From: Bruticola sp004554425
GTDB taxonomy: Bacteria; Vulcanimicrobiota; Xenobia; Xenobiales; Xenobiaceae
Assembly (NCBI GenBank): GCA_958366945.1
Contig: CATXCY010000001.1
Coordinates: forward strand, 62,001-126,000
Reading direction: 5' to 3'
DNA length: 64,000 bases
The position numbers and the translations under genes are program-made. Each line of letters begins with the position of its first letter. The first letter of the stretch is position 1. This document shows positions 26,472-36,700 of this stretch, piece by piece. The notes below the pieces were generated by a model that saw only the letters and a program-made list of their open reading frames with translations, was not told the origin of the DNA and made no database searches.

Positions 26472-27479
26472 TCAGTTCTGTTCTTGCAAAGTCAAACATA
26501 AATTTTGTAACAACAAAGTTGTTTTAACATTACGCTCTACGTGATATTTAGCTAAATCTACTGCAACTAGATTTTTCTCGAAATAGCCCAGTTTATGTTC
26601 TGAAGCAATGGGACTCAATTTTTCCATATAGTCCTCATTGATTAGCAAGTTTGCAGAAGCAGTCGCCTTCAAAAGTAACAAATCGCGATAAAAAGAAGAA
26701 GCAATAGCCAAAATCCATAGCAAATGATCTTTTTCTTTAAGAGAAGAGCTATTGCATAATTTTTCCAGAGAAGAAGCGAAACCTAAAGCCCCCCACAAAT
26801 TTTGAGTAGAAGAAAGAGAAGCTAGAATTTCTAAAACGGCCACTCTACAATCCCAAAGGCCATTGTCTTGCACAAAACTGAGAGCAGCCCCTAGAGAGCC
26901 TTCACTTATTTTAGCTGCAGTCAAGGCTTTGTTTTTTTCAAAACCGCGAGATAATAAATTCTCTTGCACTAAGTTATACGGTAAAGCCTTAAACTCAAAG
27001 CGACGGCAGCGCGACACTACTGTTGGCAAAAGATGTCCTTCAGGTTGAGCTACCAAAATAATAATAAGGGAATCAGGCGGTTCTTCTAAAGTTTTCAAAA
27101 GCGCATTTTGAGCTTCTTCAGTTAGGCGCTGAGCTTCATCAATAATCCAAAAGCGATACCCACCTTCATAAGAGCACGTTTGGACAGAAGCAATAGCCTC
27201 ACGCACTTCATCAATACCAATAGTCATTTTATTATCGGCATTAGTTAAAATGCTTACGTCAGGATGGTTGCCTGATTCTACACGCCGACAATTTGTACAA
27301 GAACCGCAGGGCCCTTGCTCAGATTTATGTTCGCATAAAACAGCCGCAGCGAACCAACGAGCAGCTAAATATTTGCCTACTCCTCTGGGACCAACAAAAA
27401 GATAGCTAGGAGAAAGCTTATCCTCAAAAGCTAAAAGGCGCAGATATTTGAAAATAGTTTCATTGCCTACAATTTGCAT
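26472..27479 (-). CDS. holB: DNA polymerase III clamp-loader subunit delta'
   Basis: The 335-residue AAA+ protein has GPRGVGKYLAARWF (Walker A-like), the zinc module CGSCTNCRRVESGNHPD, WIIDEAQRLTEEAQNALLKT (Walker B region), LEEPP and SRCRRF (the SRC motif). It matches delta'/DnaX-type clamp loaders. Lack of the DnaX C-terminal tau region and the gene neighbourhood (tmk upstream, 22 nt) favour delta'. In the replisome it helps load the sliding clamp. AGGGG precedes the ATG at 27479. Confidence 0.9.
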   Translation of the reverse strand: MQIVGNETIFKYLRLLAFEDKLSPSYLFVGPRGVGKYLAARWFAAAVLCEHKSEQGPCGSCTNCRRVESGNHPDVSILTNADNKMTIGIDEVREAIASVQTCSYEGGYRFWIIDEAQRLTEEAQNALLKTLEEPPDSLIIILVAQPEGHLLPTVVSRCRRFEFKALPYNLVQENLLSRGFEKNKALTAAKISEGSLGAALSFVQDNGLWDCRVAVLEILASLSSTQNLWGALGFASSLEKLCNSSSLKEKDHLLWILAIASSFYRDLLLLKATASANLLINEDYMEKLSPIASEHKLGYFEKNLVAVDLAKYHVERNVKTTLLLQNLCLTLQEQN

Positions 27480-27501
27480 GTCTTTCCCCTAAATTTCAAA
27501 A

Positions 27502-28200
27502 TCAGTCAATGGCAAGACGAGCGCGGCACCAAGGCTCTATTAAGTGCCAAACTTGTGCAGATACTTCCTCAAAACTTTGTGAAGCATCTATAATATGCCA
27601 ACGTTTTTGCTCCTCGGCGCTAAAAGTAAGCTCTCCTAAATGGCCTCTAGCCATGTCCAAATAATTTTGGCGCAATCGTTCAAAAAATTCTTTTTTTTCT
27701 AGCTCAATACGATCAAAATTTCCCTTGTTTTGACTATAACGTTTGGATAAACGAGAGCGGCCAGTCGCGTAATCTAAATCAAAAAGCAAAGTAAGATCTG
27801 GCTTGCAATTGGCAGCGACTAAATTATTTAATTCGATCACAACTTGCAAAGGCAAATCTCTGGCTCCCTGATATGCCAAAGAAGAATCGTAAAAACGATC
27901 GCAAATAACCACTTCACCTTGTTGCAACTTAGGCATAATCAATTGCTGTACATGCTGAAAACGCGAAGCCTCGAAAAGCAAAAGCTCTGTCATAGGTAAC
28001 ATATCTCGATTGTCAGGATCGATTAGCAACTGGCGAATTTTATCACTAATGGGAGTTCCACCAGGTTCACGCGTTACCGAAACGGTCAAACCTTTTTGGC
28101 GCAAACGCTCAGCCAAAACTTGAGCTTGAGAAGTTTTACCTCCACCCTCAGGGCCTTCCAAAGTTATAAAAAAACCGCGCTGTTTGGCTTGATTACTCAT
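27502..28200 (-). CDS. tmk: Thymidylate kinase
   Basis: The 232-residue protein has FITLEGPEGGGKTSQAQVLA (P-loop), VTREPGGTPISDKIRQLL, DRFYDSSLAYQGA (DR[YF] motif) and a LID with RLSKRYSQNKGNFDRIE. It phosphorylates dTMP to dTDP. It is somewhat longer than the usual 205-215 residues at both ends. It is sandwiched between the R3H-ATPase gene (19 nt) and holB (22 nt), forming a replication-linked operon, as tmk-holB pairs are common. Confidence 0.95.
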   Translation of the reverse strand: MSNQAKQRGFFITLEGPEGGGKTSQAQVLAERLRQKGLTVSVTREPGGTPISDKIRQLLIDPDNRDMLPMTELLLFEASRFQHVQQLIMPKLQQGEVVICDRFYDSSLAYQGARDLPLQVVIELNNLVAANCKPDLTLLFDLDYATGRSRLSKRYSQNKGNFDRIELEKKEFFERLRQNYLDMARGHLGELTFSAEEQKRWHIIDASQSFEEVSAQVWHLIEPWCRARLAID

Positions 28201-28219
28201 TTTTTTAATCTCCGCCCAG

Positions 28220-30070
28220 TTAAATTACCATACTATTACACCCTTGCAAGCGCAAATAACATTCTGGTTCAACTCCGTAAATAACCGACTTAAGGCCAGC
28301 TTTAGCAGCAATTTGACCTTGTAAACGACGCAAGGCACGATCTTGGGGCAAAAGATTATAAGGACGTCCAGTCTTTTGCACTTCTTCAATAGCTTCAATT
28401 ACTTCTAGCTGTGCCAATTCTGCCGTGCTTAAAATAGAATCTTCAAAATAGCTATCTAAGAAACTCTTAATTTTTGGCCAAGTATTTTCTTCCAAAGGAC
28501 AAACTTTCAGCCCTCCGCGTTTGATGGCTTGGAAGAGTTGGGGATCGTTATCCCGGCTGGATTCTAAAGCCAATACCACATTAGCTGTTTTCCAAGTTGT
28601 GACAACTTGCGCAGGCAATTCCAACAAATTGATCAGCTTTTCTAAACGACTGCGACTAATTCCCACAGGATAAATGCTAATTTTAGTCTTCATGCCCACA
28701 TGAGGCTTGGGCTCCTCAGTTTGAGCTAGAAGTACATTACCTTCTGCATCACGATAGCGATCACGGCGCAAATAAGCGAAACGTTCATCTAAGCTGGTCG
28801 GAATTGCCACTTTTTCTTTTTCTACTTCACTATTTTCCCTACGTTTAGGTAAAAGAGAACCGTATTTGGCCAAAATTGGCGAATTTCCAAGCTTGTCCTC
28901 TCCTCCAGTTTCGGCCTTGCTAACTTCTGATCCAACGCTATTAGCAGATTCAGCAAAATCCTGTTCAGCATCTACCTCTTTAGCTACAGCCTTACTCTTC
29001 TTAGCCTTTTTTTTGCCCTTAGTTCCGCAAGCGCTCCCCATTTCTGCAACATTCTGGCTATTGCCAGAAGAAGTCTGGCGCACTCTCATCAAAGGAGCTA
29101 TTTCAGCGCCACGCAAAATAGCATCAACAGAATCTGCAACATTTTTATGAATAGCAAAAGTATGGCGATCTCGTAGCTCGATCACTACATCGAAAGTAGG
29201 AGGCGATTTACGCTCCAAAATGGCTTTACGACCGCCTCCGCGCTTAAAGGCTATTTCATCTGACAAAGTGACCGACTCTATACCGCCAACCAGATCACAT
29301 AAAGTAGGGTTTTGAATTAAATTTTCCAACATAGTGCCATGAGCTGTAGCCACAAGCATAACACCACGTTCGGCAATAGTTCGAGCTGCATACGCCTCAG
29401 CTTCTGTGCCTATTTCATCAATAACTACCACTTGCGGTGTATGGTTTTCCACCGCTTCAATCATAATCTTATGCTGATCTATAGGATCTGGAACTTGCAT
29501 ACGACGGGCCGAGCCGACGCCAGGATGGGGAACATCGCCATCACCAGCAATTTCATTAGAAGTATCAACTATTACAACTCTCTTATGCAACTCGTCAGCT
29601 AAAACTCTGGAAATTTCGCGCAATACGGTAGTTTTGCCCACCCCTGGCTGCCCCAGAAGCAAAATGCTGCGACCGCTCTTTACCACATCTTTGATAATAT
29701 CGGCATCCCCGTAAACGGCTCTTCCAACCCTAGCTGTAAGCCCCACAATACGGCCACGACGATTGCGTATAGCTGAAATGCGGTGCAAAGTAGCATCAAT
29801 TCCAGCCCGATTATCGGAGCCGAATTCTGACACATAAGAAGAGATATAGTCTAAATCGCTATAAGTAACCGGCTGATCACAAATAGTGCAAATTTCATTT
29901 TGAAAACGAGCCATAGGCAAACGGCCCAAATCGGCTACAAATTCAATCAAGCTGTCAACCGAACGCCCCAAGTTTTCATATCCTTCGCACCAAGCTGGAG
30001 GAAAAACACACATTAGCTCTTCAATATTGTCGGAGGCAATAGTCAATTGTTCGGTTGATTCGTTATCCAT
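28220..30070 (-). CDS. SpoIIIAA-type AAA ATPase with C-terminal R3H-like domain
   Basis: The 616-residue protein has an ATPase core at about residues 95-320: GQPGVGKTTVLREI (Walker A), VVIVDTSNEIAGDGDVPHPG, VVVIDEIGTEAEAYA (Walker B) and ATAHGT. This pattern is shared by SpoIIIAA and the Ycf45/R3H ATPases of Cyanobacteria and relatives. A K/E/A-rich linker (about 345-420) follows, then a domain ending in an R3H-like helix region (LLPQDRALRRLQGQIAA...GVEPECYLRL). R3H domains bind single-stranded nucleic acid. No sporulation genes are visible here, so a nucleic-acid role is more likely. First gene of the operon with tmk and holB. Confidence 0.85.
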   Translation of the reverse strand: MDNESTEQLTIASDNIEELMCVFPPAWCEGYENLGRSVDSLIEFVADLGRLPMARFQNEICTICDQPVTYSDLDYISSYVSEFGSDNRAGIDATLHRISAIRNRRGRIVGLTARVGRAVYGDADIIKDVVKSGRSILLLGQPGVGKTTVLREISRVLADELHKRVVIVDTSNEIAGDGDVPHPGVGSARRMQVPDPIDQHKIMIEAVENHTPQVVVIDEIGTEAEAYAARTIAERGVMLVATAHGTMLENLIQNPTLCDLVGGIESVTLSDEIAFKRGGGRKAILERKSPPTFDVVIELRDRHTFAIHKNVADSVDAILRGAEIAPLMRVRQTSSGNSQNVAEMGSACGTKGKKKAKKSKAVAKEVDAEQDFAESANSVGSEVSKAETGGEDKLGNSPILAKYGSLLPKRRENSEVEKEKVAIPTSLDERFAYLRRDRYRDAEGNVLLAQTEEPKPHVGMKTKISIYPVGISRSRLEKLINLLELPAQVVTTWKTANVVLALESSRDNDPQLFQAIKRGGLKVCPLEENTWPKIKSFLDSYFEDSILSTAELAQLEVIEAIEEVQKTGRPYNLLPQDRALRRLQGQIAAKAGLKSVIYGVEPECYLRLQGCNSMVI

Positions 30071-30157
30071 ACCTTACTCAGAACCCCTTATACGTTCCAA
30101 AATAGAAAAGTAGTTTTATTTTTCGCTCTCTTTCTTCCTTCCGAGCCACAACTACAG

Positions 30158-31633
30158 TTAGCGAGCGATAATTTTCACTTTTTCTAAATTCAAATCACTT
30201 AAACCATCAATAGGGATACCAACTGCATTTAAAGCTTTCAAGTATTCCCAGTGTTCACGCTCTATACGCTCTCCGGGACAAATCAAGGGTATGCCAGGAG
30301 GATAAGGAGTAATCAACTCGGCACAAACTTCACCTAAAGCTTGCTCCCAAGAAACATATTTTGCCGAACTAAAATAAGCTTGACGCGGACTGATAACTTG
30401 TTCGGGGAAACCAGGAAAATCTAAAGAAGCTGCTTTTTGCAAGGGAGCTTTTACTCCCTCGGCAGAGACCCAACCATGAGGAGAGGCAGCAATTTCAGTT
30501 AAGGCCTGTTCCAATTTATCTAAATCTTGATCGCTATGGCCGGGAGTAATAACTAAGACAATATTGCGCATATCAGACATTTCAGGTTGAATCCTGAAAC
30601 GGTAACGTAAAGTGCGCTCCAACTCAACGCCATCAATGCCTAAATCTAAAGCAGAAATAACGACTCTGGTTTTATCGTAATCAAAAGCTTTTCCCTGCTC
30701 CATTAGACGCAAGCCAGCAGTACGACGTACAAAACAGCGCACACGTTCAGCAGATTCTAACGCTTTGTGCCAGTCTTCCCTACCATGTAAAGCCAACTGA
30801 CGCCTGGCAAGATCTAGCGAAGCTAACAATAAATAGCTTGGGCTGGTACTTTGCAACATGCGCAAAGTTAAATTTATTCGTTCTGGATCGATCCTAGAGC
30901 CTTGATAATGAAGTAAAGATGCTTGAGAAAGAGCAGCTAAAAGTTTGTGGGCGCTTTGTACAACACAATCTGCACCTAACGATAAAGCCGATTTAGGCAA
31001 ACCAGGATGGAAGCCAAAATGGGGTCCCCAAGCTTCATCGACTAATAAAGGCAAATTGTGAGTATGAGCACTGTCGCTAATAGCTTTTATATCGGCGCAA
31101 GCTCCATAGGGAGTAGCTCCAGTAACAACCCAAGCTTTCACATTGGGATAGCGAACTTGTAAACGCTCCATTTCCGCTTTTTCGACCGCTAAACTTACGC
31201 CAGTCTCTTTATCATAAGGAGATGAAGCGTAACGCGGTATAGCTCCAGAGAAAATCAAGCCAGCCTGTAAAGAGCGATGGGCGCAACGTGGTAAAATAAC
31301 TTCTTGTTCAGGCTCAAGCATGGCCAGAAGCATAGCTTGGTTGCCACAAGTGGAGCCATTTACCAAAAACCAAGTTTTTTCAGCGCCAAAGCATTCAGCA
31401 GCCAACTCTTGAGCCCGCTTTGTGTAGTTGTAAGGACGATGGATATCGTCCATTTCCAATACTTGCGTAATATCTGCAGCCAAAGCCCGAGCGCCCATTA
31501 AGTCTTTTAATTTTATATCTGCAGCTCGCCCCTGACTGTGACCAGGCATATGGAAAGGGACATTTTTTTCCTCGATATAAGCGCATAATGCTTTGTAAAG
31601 GGGTGCTTCTTGTTGACGTGCTATATAATCCAT
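30158..31633 (-). CDS. Orn/Lys/Arg decarboxylase family protein (PLP enzyme)
   Basis: The 491-residue fold-type I protein contains HMPGHSQGR near the N-terminus and FLVNGSTCGNQAMLLA. It also has the cofactor region LLVDEAWGPHFGF and the PLP lysine in VVQSAHKLLAALSQAS. C-terminal ITPYPPGIPLICPGE is the family signature. It decarboxylates a basic amino acid, feeding polyamine synthesis; which one cannot be told. It is the short form (about 490 residues), like the Gram-positive and cyanobacterial enzymes, lacking the N-terminal wing domain of inducible E. coli enzymes. Monocistronic, divergent from the small membrane-protein gene. Confidence 0.92.
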   Translation of the reverse strand: MDYIARQQEAPLYKALCAYIEEKNVPFHMPGHSQGRAADIKLKDLMGARALAADITQVLEMDDIHRPYNYTKRAQELAAECFGAEKTWFLVNGSTCGNQAMLLAMLEPEQEVILPRCAHRSLQAGLIFSGAIPRYASSPYDKETGVSLAVEKAEMERLQVRYPNVKAWVVTGATPYGACADIKAISDSAHTHNLPLLVDEAWGPHFGFHPGLPKSALSLGADCVVQSAHKLLAALSQASLLHYQGSRIDPERINLTLRMLQSTSPSYLLLASLDLARRQLALHGREDWHKALESAERVRCFVRRTAGLRLMEQGKAFDYDKTRVVISALDLGIDGVELERTLRYRFRIQPEMSDMRNIVLVITPGHSDQDLDKLEQALTEIAASPHGWVSAEGVKAPLQKAASLDFPGFPEQVISPRQAYFSSAKYVSWEQALGEVCAELITPYPPGIPLICPGERIEREHWEYLKALNAVGIPIDGLSDLNLEKVKIIAR

Positions 31634-31669
31634 TTCAAATTCACCGAAGTCAAATAATTAGTAGAGCGC

Positions 31670-31697
31670 AAAGCCCAAAATTATGGGCTTTTTAGCA
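31670..31697 (+). promoter_or_regulatory. Terminator-like hairpin in the leader of a small membrane-protein gene
   Basis: AAAGCCCA (31670-31677) pairs with TGGGCTTT (31684-31691), followed by TTAGCATTTTTT. It lies between divergent genes, so no upstream plus-strand gene needs it. It could attenuate the following gene or end a very short transcript. Confidence 0.4.
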
Positions 31698-31764
31698 TTT
31701 TTTCTAAAGGCAAAACTTTATCGGAGAACGAAGGCAAGCCCAATTTTTAGAAGAGGTGGAGGCC

Positions 31765-31971
31765 ATGACCGAAGATCAAAAGGATATCGTTCCCAAGACG
31801 AGCTCACTTGCAACAAAAGATTCTGAAACATCTTCAACGAGCCTCTGGGCCAAAGTATTTACTAGCCCTTTCTTTTGGATCGTTTTTGCTATCATAGCTT
31901 TAATTAGTATCATAAACTATCTGGAACGTTTTACTAACGTACAAGTCCACAATCAATATCAAATCTTTTAA
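31765..31971 (+). CDS. Small single-pass membrane protein of unknown function
   Basis: The 68-residue product has a polar Ser/Thr/Lys-rich N-terminal half, one transmembrane helix (FFWIVFAIIALISIINYL, about 40-57) and a short polar tail. ATG 31765 is preferred because GAGGTGGAG ends 3-8 nt upstream; a GTG at 31756 is in frame but within the ribosome site. The end overlaps the convergent SAM-hydrolase-family gene by 4 bp. No family recognised. Confidence 0.6.
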   Translation: MTEDQKDIVPKTSSLATKDSETSSTSLWAKVFTSPFFWIVFAIIALISIINYLERFTNVQVHNQYQIF

Positions 31972-32762
31972 TTTTTAAGTGCGCCGCAATTTAGTTGAAG
32001 TATAACTTCATCACCGACTTTAGCTTGCAAAAGCTCAGAGGCCGAGCCTCCATTCAGTGCAGCTTCACAGTAGCCAGAAGATCCCCAATAAGCTATAGGC
32101 TGCCCCAAAGCTGCATCTGAATAAGTAGAGCCTAAGCGGAAGGCACATTTGCCAACATGCAAAACTGTGGCTAAGTCGCAGCCTTCTTCTTCGCGTATAG
32201 AAGTTATGATATTGCCAAAATTATCGATATGCAAAATAGAACCGTATATAAGCTCACCTTCTAAGCGATTAGGCTTAATATCAAGCTGAACCAATTGAGA
32301 TATTTTGCGGCCTAACGAGTAAAGGCTGCACCCTTGGGACAAATGAGCTGCCACTGGAGCGAAAATATCACGACCATGAAAAGTGTGACTAATAGCTTTA
32401 GCTTGTAAAGAAGTACAATCTATTTCTATTGCCGATACAAACTTTTCACGACGCAAAGCTAAAGTAAATATGCCATTGTCCGGACCGACAAAAAAATGTT
32501 TTTCAGTGCGAATAGCCACAGCTTTTCTGGAACTGCCAACACCAGGATCGACTACTGTCAAAAATACCGTACCTTCAGGGAACCAATCAACACAAGTAGC
32601 AAGTGTATAAGCAGCGTCTTTTACATCTCCGAGCGCTATTTCATGGCTAATATCCACAAGTTTAGCTTGGTTGTTAATTCCCAGAATTACGCCCTTCATT
32701 ATGGATACATAAGAGTCGCGTCGGCCAAAATCGGTAAGTAAAGCAACTACACGCTCATTCAT
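31968..32762 (-). CDS. SAM hydrolase/SAM-dependent halogenase family protein (DUF62)
   Basis: The 264-residue protein has the family landmarks VVALLTDFGRRDSYVSIMKG (Asp in the SAM site), VDISHEIALGDVKDAAY, TVFLTVVDPGVGSSRKA, VGPDNGIFTLAL and SFHGRDIFAPVAAHL (written THTFHGRDIF-type), plus a C-terminal domain with HIDNFGNIITS. Most members hydrolyse SAM to adenosine and methionine; the halogenase variants are rare. A housekeeping hydrolase is therefore likelier. Spacing to the next gene upstream on the strand is 33 bp, suggesting co-transcription. Confidence 0.9.
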   Translation of the reverse strand: MNERVVALLTDFGRRDSYVSIMKGVILGINNQAKLVDISHEIALGDVKDAAYTLATCVDWFPEGTVFLTVVDPGVGSSRKAVAIRTEKHFFVGPDNGIFTLALRREKFVSAIEIDCTSLQAKAISHTFHGRDIFAPVAAHLSQGCSLYSLGRKISQLVQLDIKPNRLEGELIYGSILHIDNFGNIITSIREEEGCDLATVLHVGKCAFRLGSTYSDAALGQPIAYWGSSGYCEAALNGGSASELLQAKVGDEVILQLNCGALKN

Positions 32763-32795
32763 AAGAGATGATTTCCTCTCAGCTTGGCCACAAAC

Positions 32796-33590
32796 TTAAT
32801 CATGATCCGAACCGTTAATTTGATGTAGTAATTCTCCTACGGAATGGCTAATCCAAGGCATTACGCCTGTAGGATACAGGGAGCTTCTTTCCAAGAAAAC
32901 ATCCTCTAAAAGCAACTGACGCATTTGCGTATCAAGAATATGTTGTACATCGATAAAAGTTCGCATGAAGATAACAACTTCGCCTAAAACTTCAGGTGAA
33001 TTCAGCTCTTGCAAATCTCTTATATAGCGAACACAGCAATCATATAAAGCCGCCAGACGGTTGGCAAGTTCCATAGAAACAGTGTAAGAAATATCTACAG
33101 CTTCCAGTTTTTCTTGTAATCCGGCCGCCATAAGCTCGCGTTCTTTTTTTAGCTCATCATATTCTTCGTGAAGATCTTCATTTTCCAACTCATCTTCAGC
33201 TTCTTCTTCAGCTTCTTCTACAAGAGAAGAAGCGACATTTTCTTCTAATTCGCGTACACGATCATCAAAAATATCATCAATAGCCGATAAAATCTCTTCG
33301 ATGGGGCCCACAGCATGATGAACACAACGGCCTAAAGTTGTTGCTGTCTCTTTTATATAAAGCAAAAGCTGAAAAACACTTTCCGGCTTTGATTGGCAAC
33401 TCAAGAGTTTCTCTACATAATCCATATAATCGAAACAAAGTATGTAGCAACGTCCCATATAAAAAGTAGGTTGCACTACCGTTAAAGGCACAACTCCAAA
33501 ACTGGTAATGGTATTAAATAATCCGACGCTTATATCTCCCGTTGTGGTACGCTCTTTAGCTTCAACTCTCAAATCATCCCAAAAGGACAT
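32796..33590 (-). CDS. Protein of unknown function with acidic coiled coil
   Basis: The 264-residue soluble protein is mostly helical. A Glu/Asp-rich stretch (about residues 118-160, VEEAEEEAEDELENEDLHEE) is flanked by helices containing Cys-rich and aromatic segments (CYILCFDYMDYVEKL). No signal peptide or membrane helix. ATG 33590 is used because GGGGA sits 7 nt upstream; the in-frame TTG at 33596 is too close to it. It precedes the SAM-hydrolase-family gene. I do not recognise a family. Confidence 0.65.
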   Translation of the reverse strand: MSFWDDLRVEAKERTTTGDISVGLFNTITSFGVVPLTVVQPTFYMGRCYILCFDYMDYVEKLLSCQSKPESVFQLLLYIKETATTLGRCVHHAVGPIEEILSAIDDIFDDRVRELEENVASSLVEEAEEEAEDELENEDLHEEYDELKKERELMAAGLQEKLEAVDISYTVSMELANRLAALYDCCVRYIRDLQELNSPEVLGEVVIFMRTFIDVQHILDTQMRQLLLEDVFLERSSLYPTGVMPWISHSVGELLHQINGSDHD

Positions 33591-33662
33591 AGACAATTCC
33601 CCTTATTCTCACAAAATACTAAACTTCTAGGCGCTTCTTTTAGTACAAAAGTTTTCCCCCTG

Positions 33663-33708
33663 AAAAAAGCTCCCATTTTCTTTGAGATATCTCAAGAAAT
33701 GGGAGCTT
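33663..33708 (-). terminator. Terminator of the nucleotidyltransferase/PMM fusion gene
   Basis: AAGCTCCCATTT at one side pairs with AAATGGGAGCTT at the other, with inner GAGATATCTC pairing. The minus strand then runs into TTTTTT. Confidence 0.88.
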
Positions 33709-33731
33709 AGACAAAAACCACTTAGAGCAAA

Positions 33732-36700
33732 TTATTGCTCAGCTTTAGCACCGGACATAGAATCTTCCTCAGAAACTTCACCTAGCTTAGAAGTTGACTC
33801 TACTGCAGAAACTTCGCGCACGACTAAAGCAGAATCGCTTTGTGCTGAACTTTCTTTGTCCAACTTTACATTATCTTTTGAACTTGCACTTTCAGTTTCA
33901 CTCTGATAGTGAGGAGCGAACTTGATGCCTCCTATAGTCTTTACCGCCGGAGTATCGTCAATTTTCAAATGAGCCTCTTCCAATTCATCACTTTCCGACT
34001 GTTCAGGCGCGGCACTTGACGAAGTGGCTTCGCCGAAACACTCTAAAATATGACGGCGCAGCTCCTCTCCTTTGTAACGAGCCTTACTTATTTGCTCTAA
34101 ATCTAAAGCTACTAAGTAACGCCCCAGCTCGGTTCTAAGCCAATTAGCAAAGTCGTTGCGCTCCATGTGATATTCCAAAGAAGCCGTTTCTATATAGTGC
34201 AAGACATCAACAAAACTGCGCAAGCTGCGCACTTGCACTCCCAAATAACGCCCTGGAATCCAAAAATGGAAGGCCCTCTCTTCGGGAATATTTGTAGTAG
34301 GACTAATCATTTTATGTTGATCATCCTCTTGACGCTCCATCTTTACAGCATTTTCATCAGCACTAGCCAATTGAGGAATGACAAAGCGAGCTCGCTCCAT
34401 AAGAGCTTTGGCTCTCTCTTTAGAAGAAGCATCAGTCCAAACATTTATACGAGCTAAAGAAGGATGGGGCACCATCAAAATAGAGGAATCATCATCAAAA
34501 TCGATACGTACACCATCTAAAAGTTCCAACTTTTCGTCGCGGTAACGTTCCACCAAAAGGCGCATAACTTTAGCTTTTTCCGACCAATTACATTCAACAC
34601 TGCCGGAGAGAGAATAATGAGGTGGTATAGCTTTGGCTATTTCGGAAAGTTTGCGCTTATCGGAAGCCATCATCTCCAGCATTTGAGCTAAAAGGAACAT
34701 AGCGTCAAAGCCGGAAGAAAACTTAGGAAAAACAAAAGCACCAGAAGAAGTGCCAGCTAAGGCTATGCGCCCTTCACTTACTACAGCACTATGCATAATG
34801 GAGCGGTAATCGGTCTTGGTGCGAATAATTTTACCATGCTGTTGCTGAGCCAATTTTTCCATAATGCCAGGCACACTGATAGGTACAGCAACTAAGGCAT
34901 CTTTGTTGCGCCTAAAGACCATAAGGGCCACTAAAGCTAGCAAATTGGTACCTTTAATAGCGGTTCCCTCTTCATCTACTAGGTAAATACGTTCAGCGTC
35001 AGCATCCATAATAATGCCTAAATTGGCTCCGATAGGCTTAACAATATTGGAAAGCTGACGTAAAGCCTCATCTTTCTTTTCTTGCGCTTCTCTAGCTTTA
35101 TCGTAATCGACATAAGCATTGATAGATACGGTCTCTACACCCAAACGATTGAGGATAAAAGGCAAAACTTGGCACGCAGTACCGTAAGAGTAGTCAATTA
35201 CAACCTTAAAATTGGCTTCTTTTATACTCTTCGTATCTAAATGACCGATAAAGCCTTCGATATATTTATCAACACTGGTGTCCATGTAGCTGATAATACC
35301 GACTTCATCGACGTCAGTACGACGGAAGTCTTGACGTACGAAGGAATTTTCTACCTTGCGCTGGCGAATTTTGTCAATGTTAATGCCAGATTCGTCAAAG
35401 AACTCAATTTCTATCAAACGTGATTCGTCGCGATATACACGAGTATGAATACCACCAACAGCTTTGGTAACACTGACGATGTAGCGGCTGACAGCAGCAG
35501 GCAAAAGGCGTAAATCGAGGATATTGACACCGACAGAGCTTAAACCACTGATAATAGCACGGTTGATCAAGCGACTAACAGGGCGAGAATCGCGAGAGAC
35601 GGTTACAGTAGATCCTTTAGGCAAAGACGTACCAAAAGCAGCTCCCAATTTCATAGCAAATTCAGGAGTGATTTCCAAGTTGCCTAAGCCAGTAATACTG
35701 TCACGGCCAAAGAGAGTCTCTGAATTTTTTTTGCCCCAAACTAAATTTTCTGAAATAGTAGAGCCGTCAGGGATATTTTTATCTGGCCAAATCGAAATTT
35801 GGTTACGCACGGTAGCTCCGCGGCCGATGAAAACATTTTCACCTATAACAGAGCTATCATTTAAGGTAACACCAGATTTTACGGTGCACTGGCGGCAAAT
35901 AATCGCTCCTACGCAATTACTCTTGCTGCCGATAAAGACATTGTTAAAAATAATACCACGCTGCAAATTGACATCTTCTTCAATAATGCAGTTATCGCCA
36001 ATGCAAGTGTAAGAAGATACATAGGTGTGAGCCCCGATACGACAGTTGCGACCGATCATCAAAGGAGCTTCCAAAACAGCTGTCGGATCTATTTTTGTGC
36101 CTTCGCCAATCCAAACACCAGGAGTACGCTGAGTACCGACCATTTCCTGAAGCACTTTACCATCAAACATATCACGATGGGCGCTGGCATAGTGGTCGAT
36201 ATCACCAATATCACACCAGTAGCCTCCGGCTACATAACCGTATAAACCTTTTTTCTGCTCTAAAAGTTTGGGGAAAATATCGCGGGAGAAGTCGTAGCTA
36301 CGTCCCTTTTCCATCAAGTTAAAAATTTCAGGTTCCAGTATGTAAATACCGGTATTTACTTGATCGGAGAAAACTTCACCCCAGGAAGGCTTTTCTAAAA
36401 AGCGTTCAATGGCATTATTTTCATTAGTAATAACTACGCCATATTCTAAGGGATTATTGACGCGCATTAGTACTAAAGTAGCGGTAGACCTTTTCTCTTT
36501 ATGAAAAGCAACCGCTCTCCCTAAGTCTATATCAGTTAGACCGTCACCACTAATAACCAAAAAAGTATCGTCACCGACAGTATCTTGAATTTGCTTGACA
36601 CTGCCCGCAGTTCCCATAGGAGAACTTTCGATAGAGTAAACAATTTTAAGACCGAAATCGGTTCCGTCGCCGAAATATGAAATAATATCTTCAGCTTTAT

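Noticed and set aside
30158..31633. Glycine dehydrogenase or other fold-type I enzyme
   Set aside because: The SAHK motif and the C-terminal PYPPGIP signature point to the Orn/Lys/Arg decarboxylase family.
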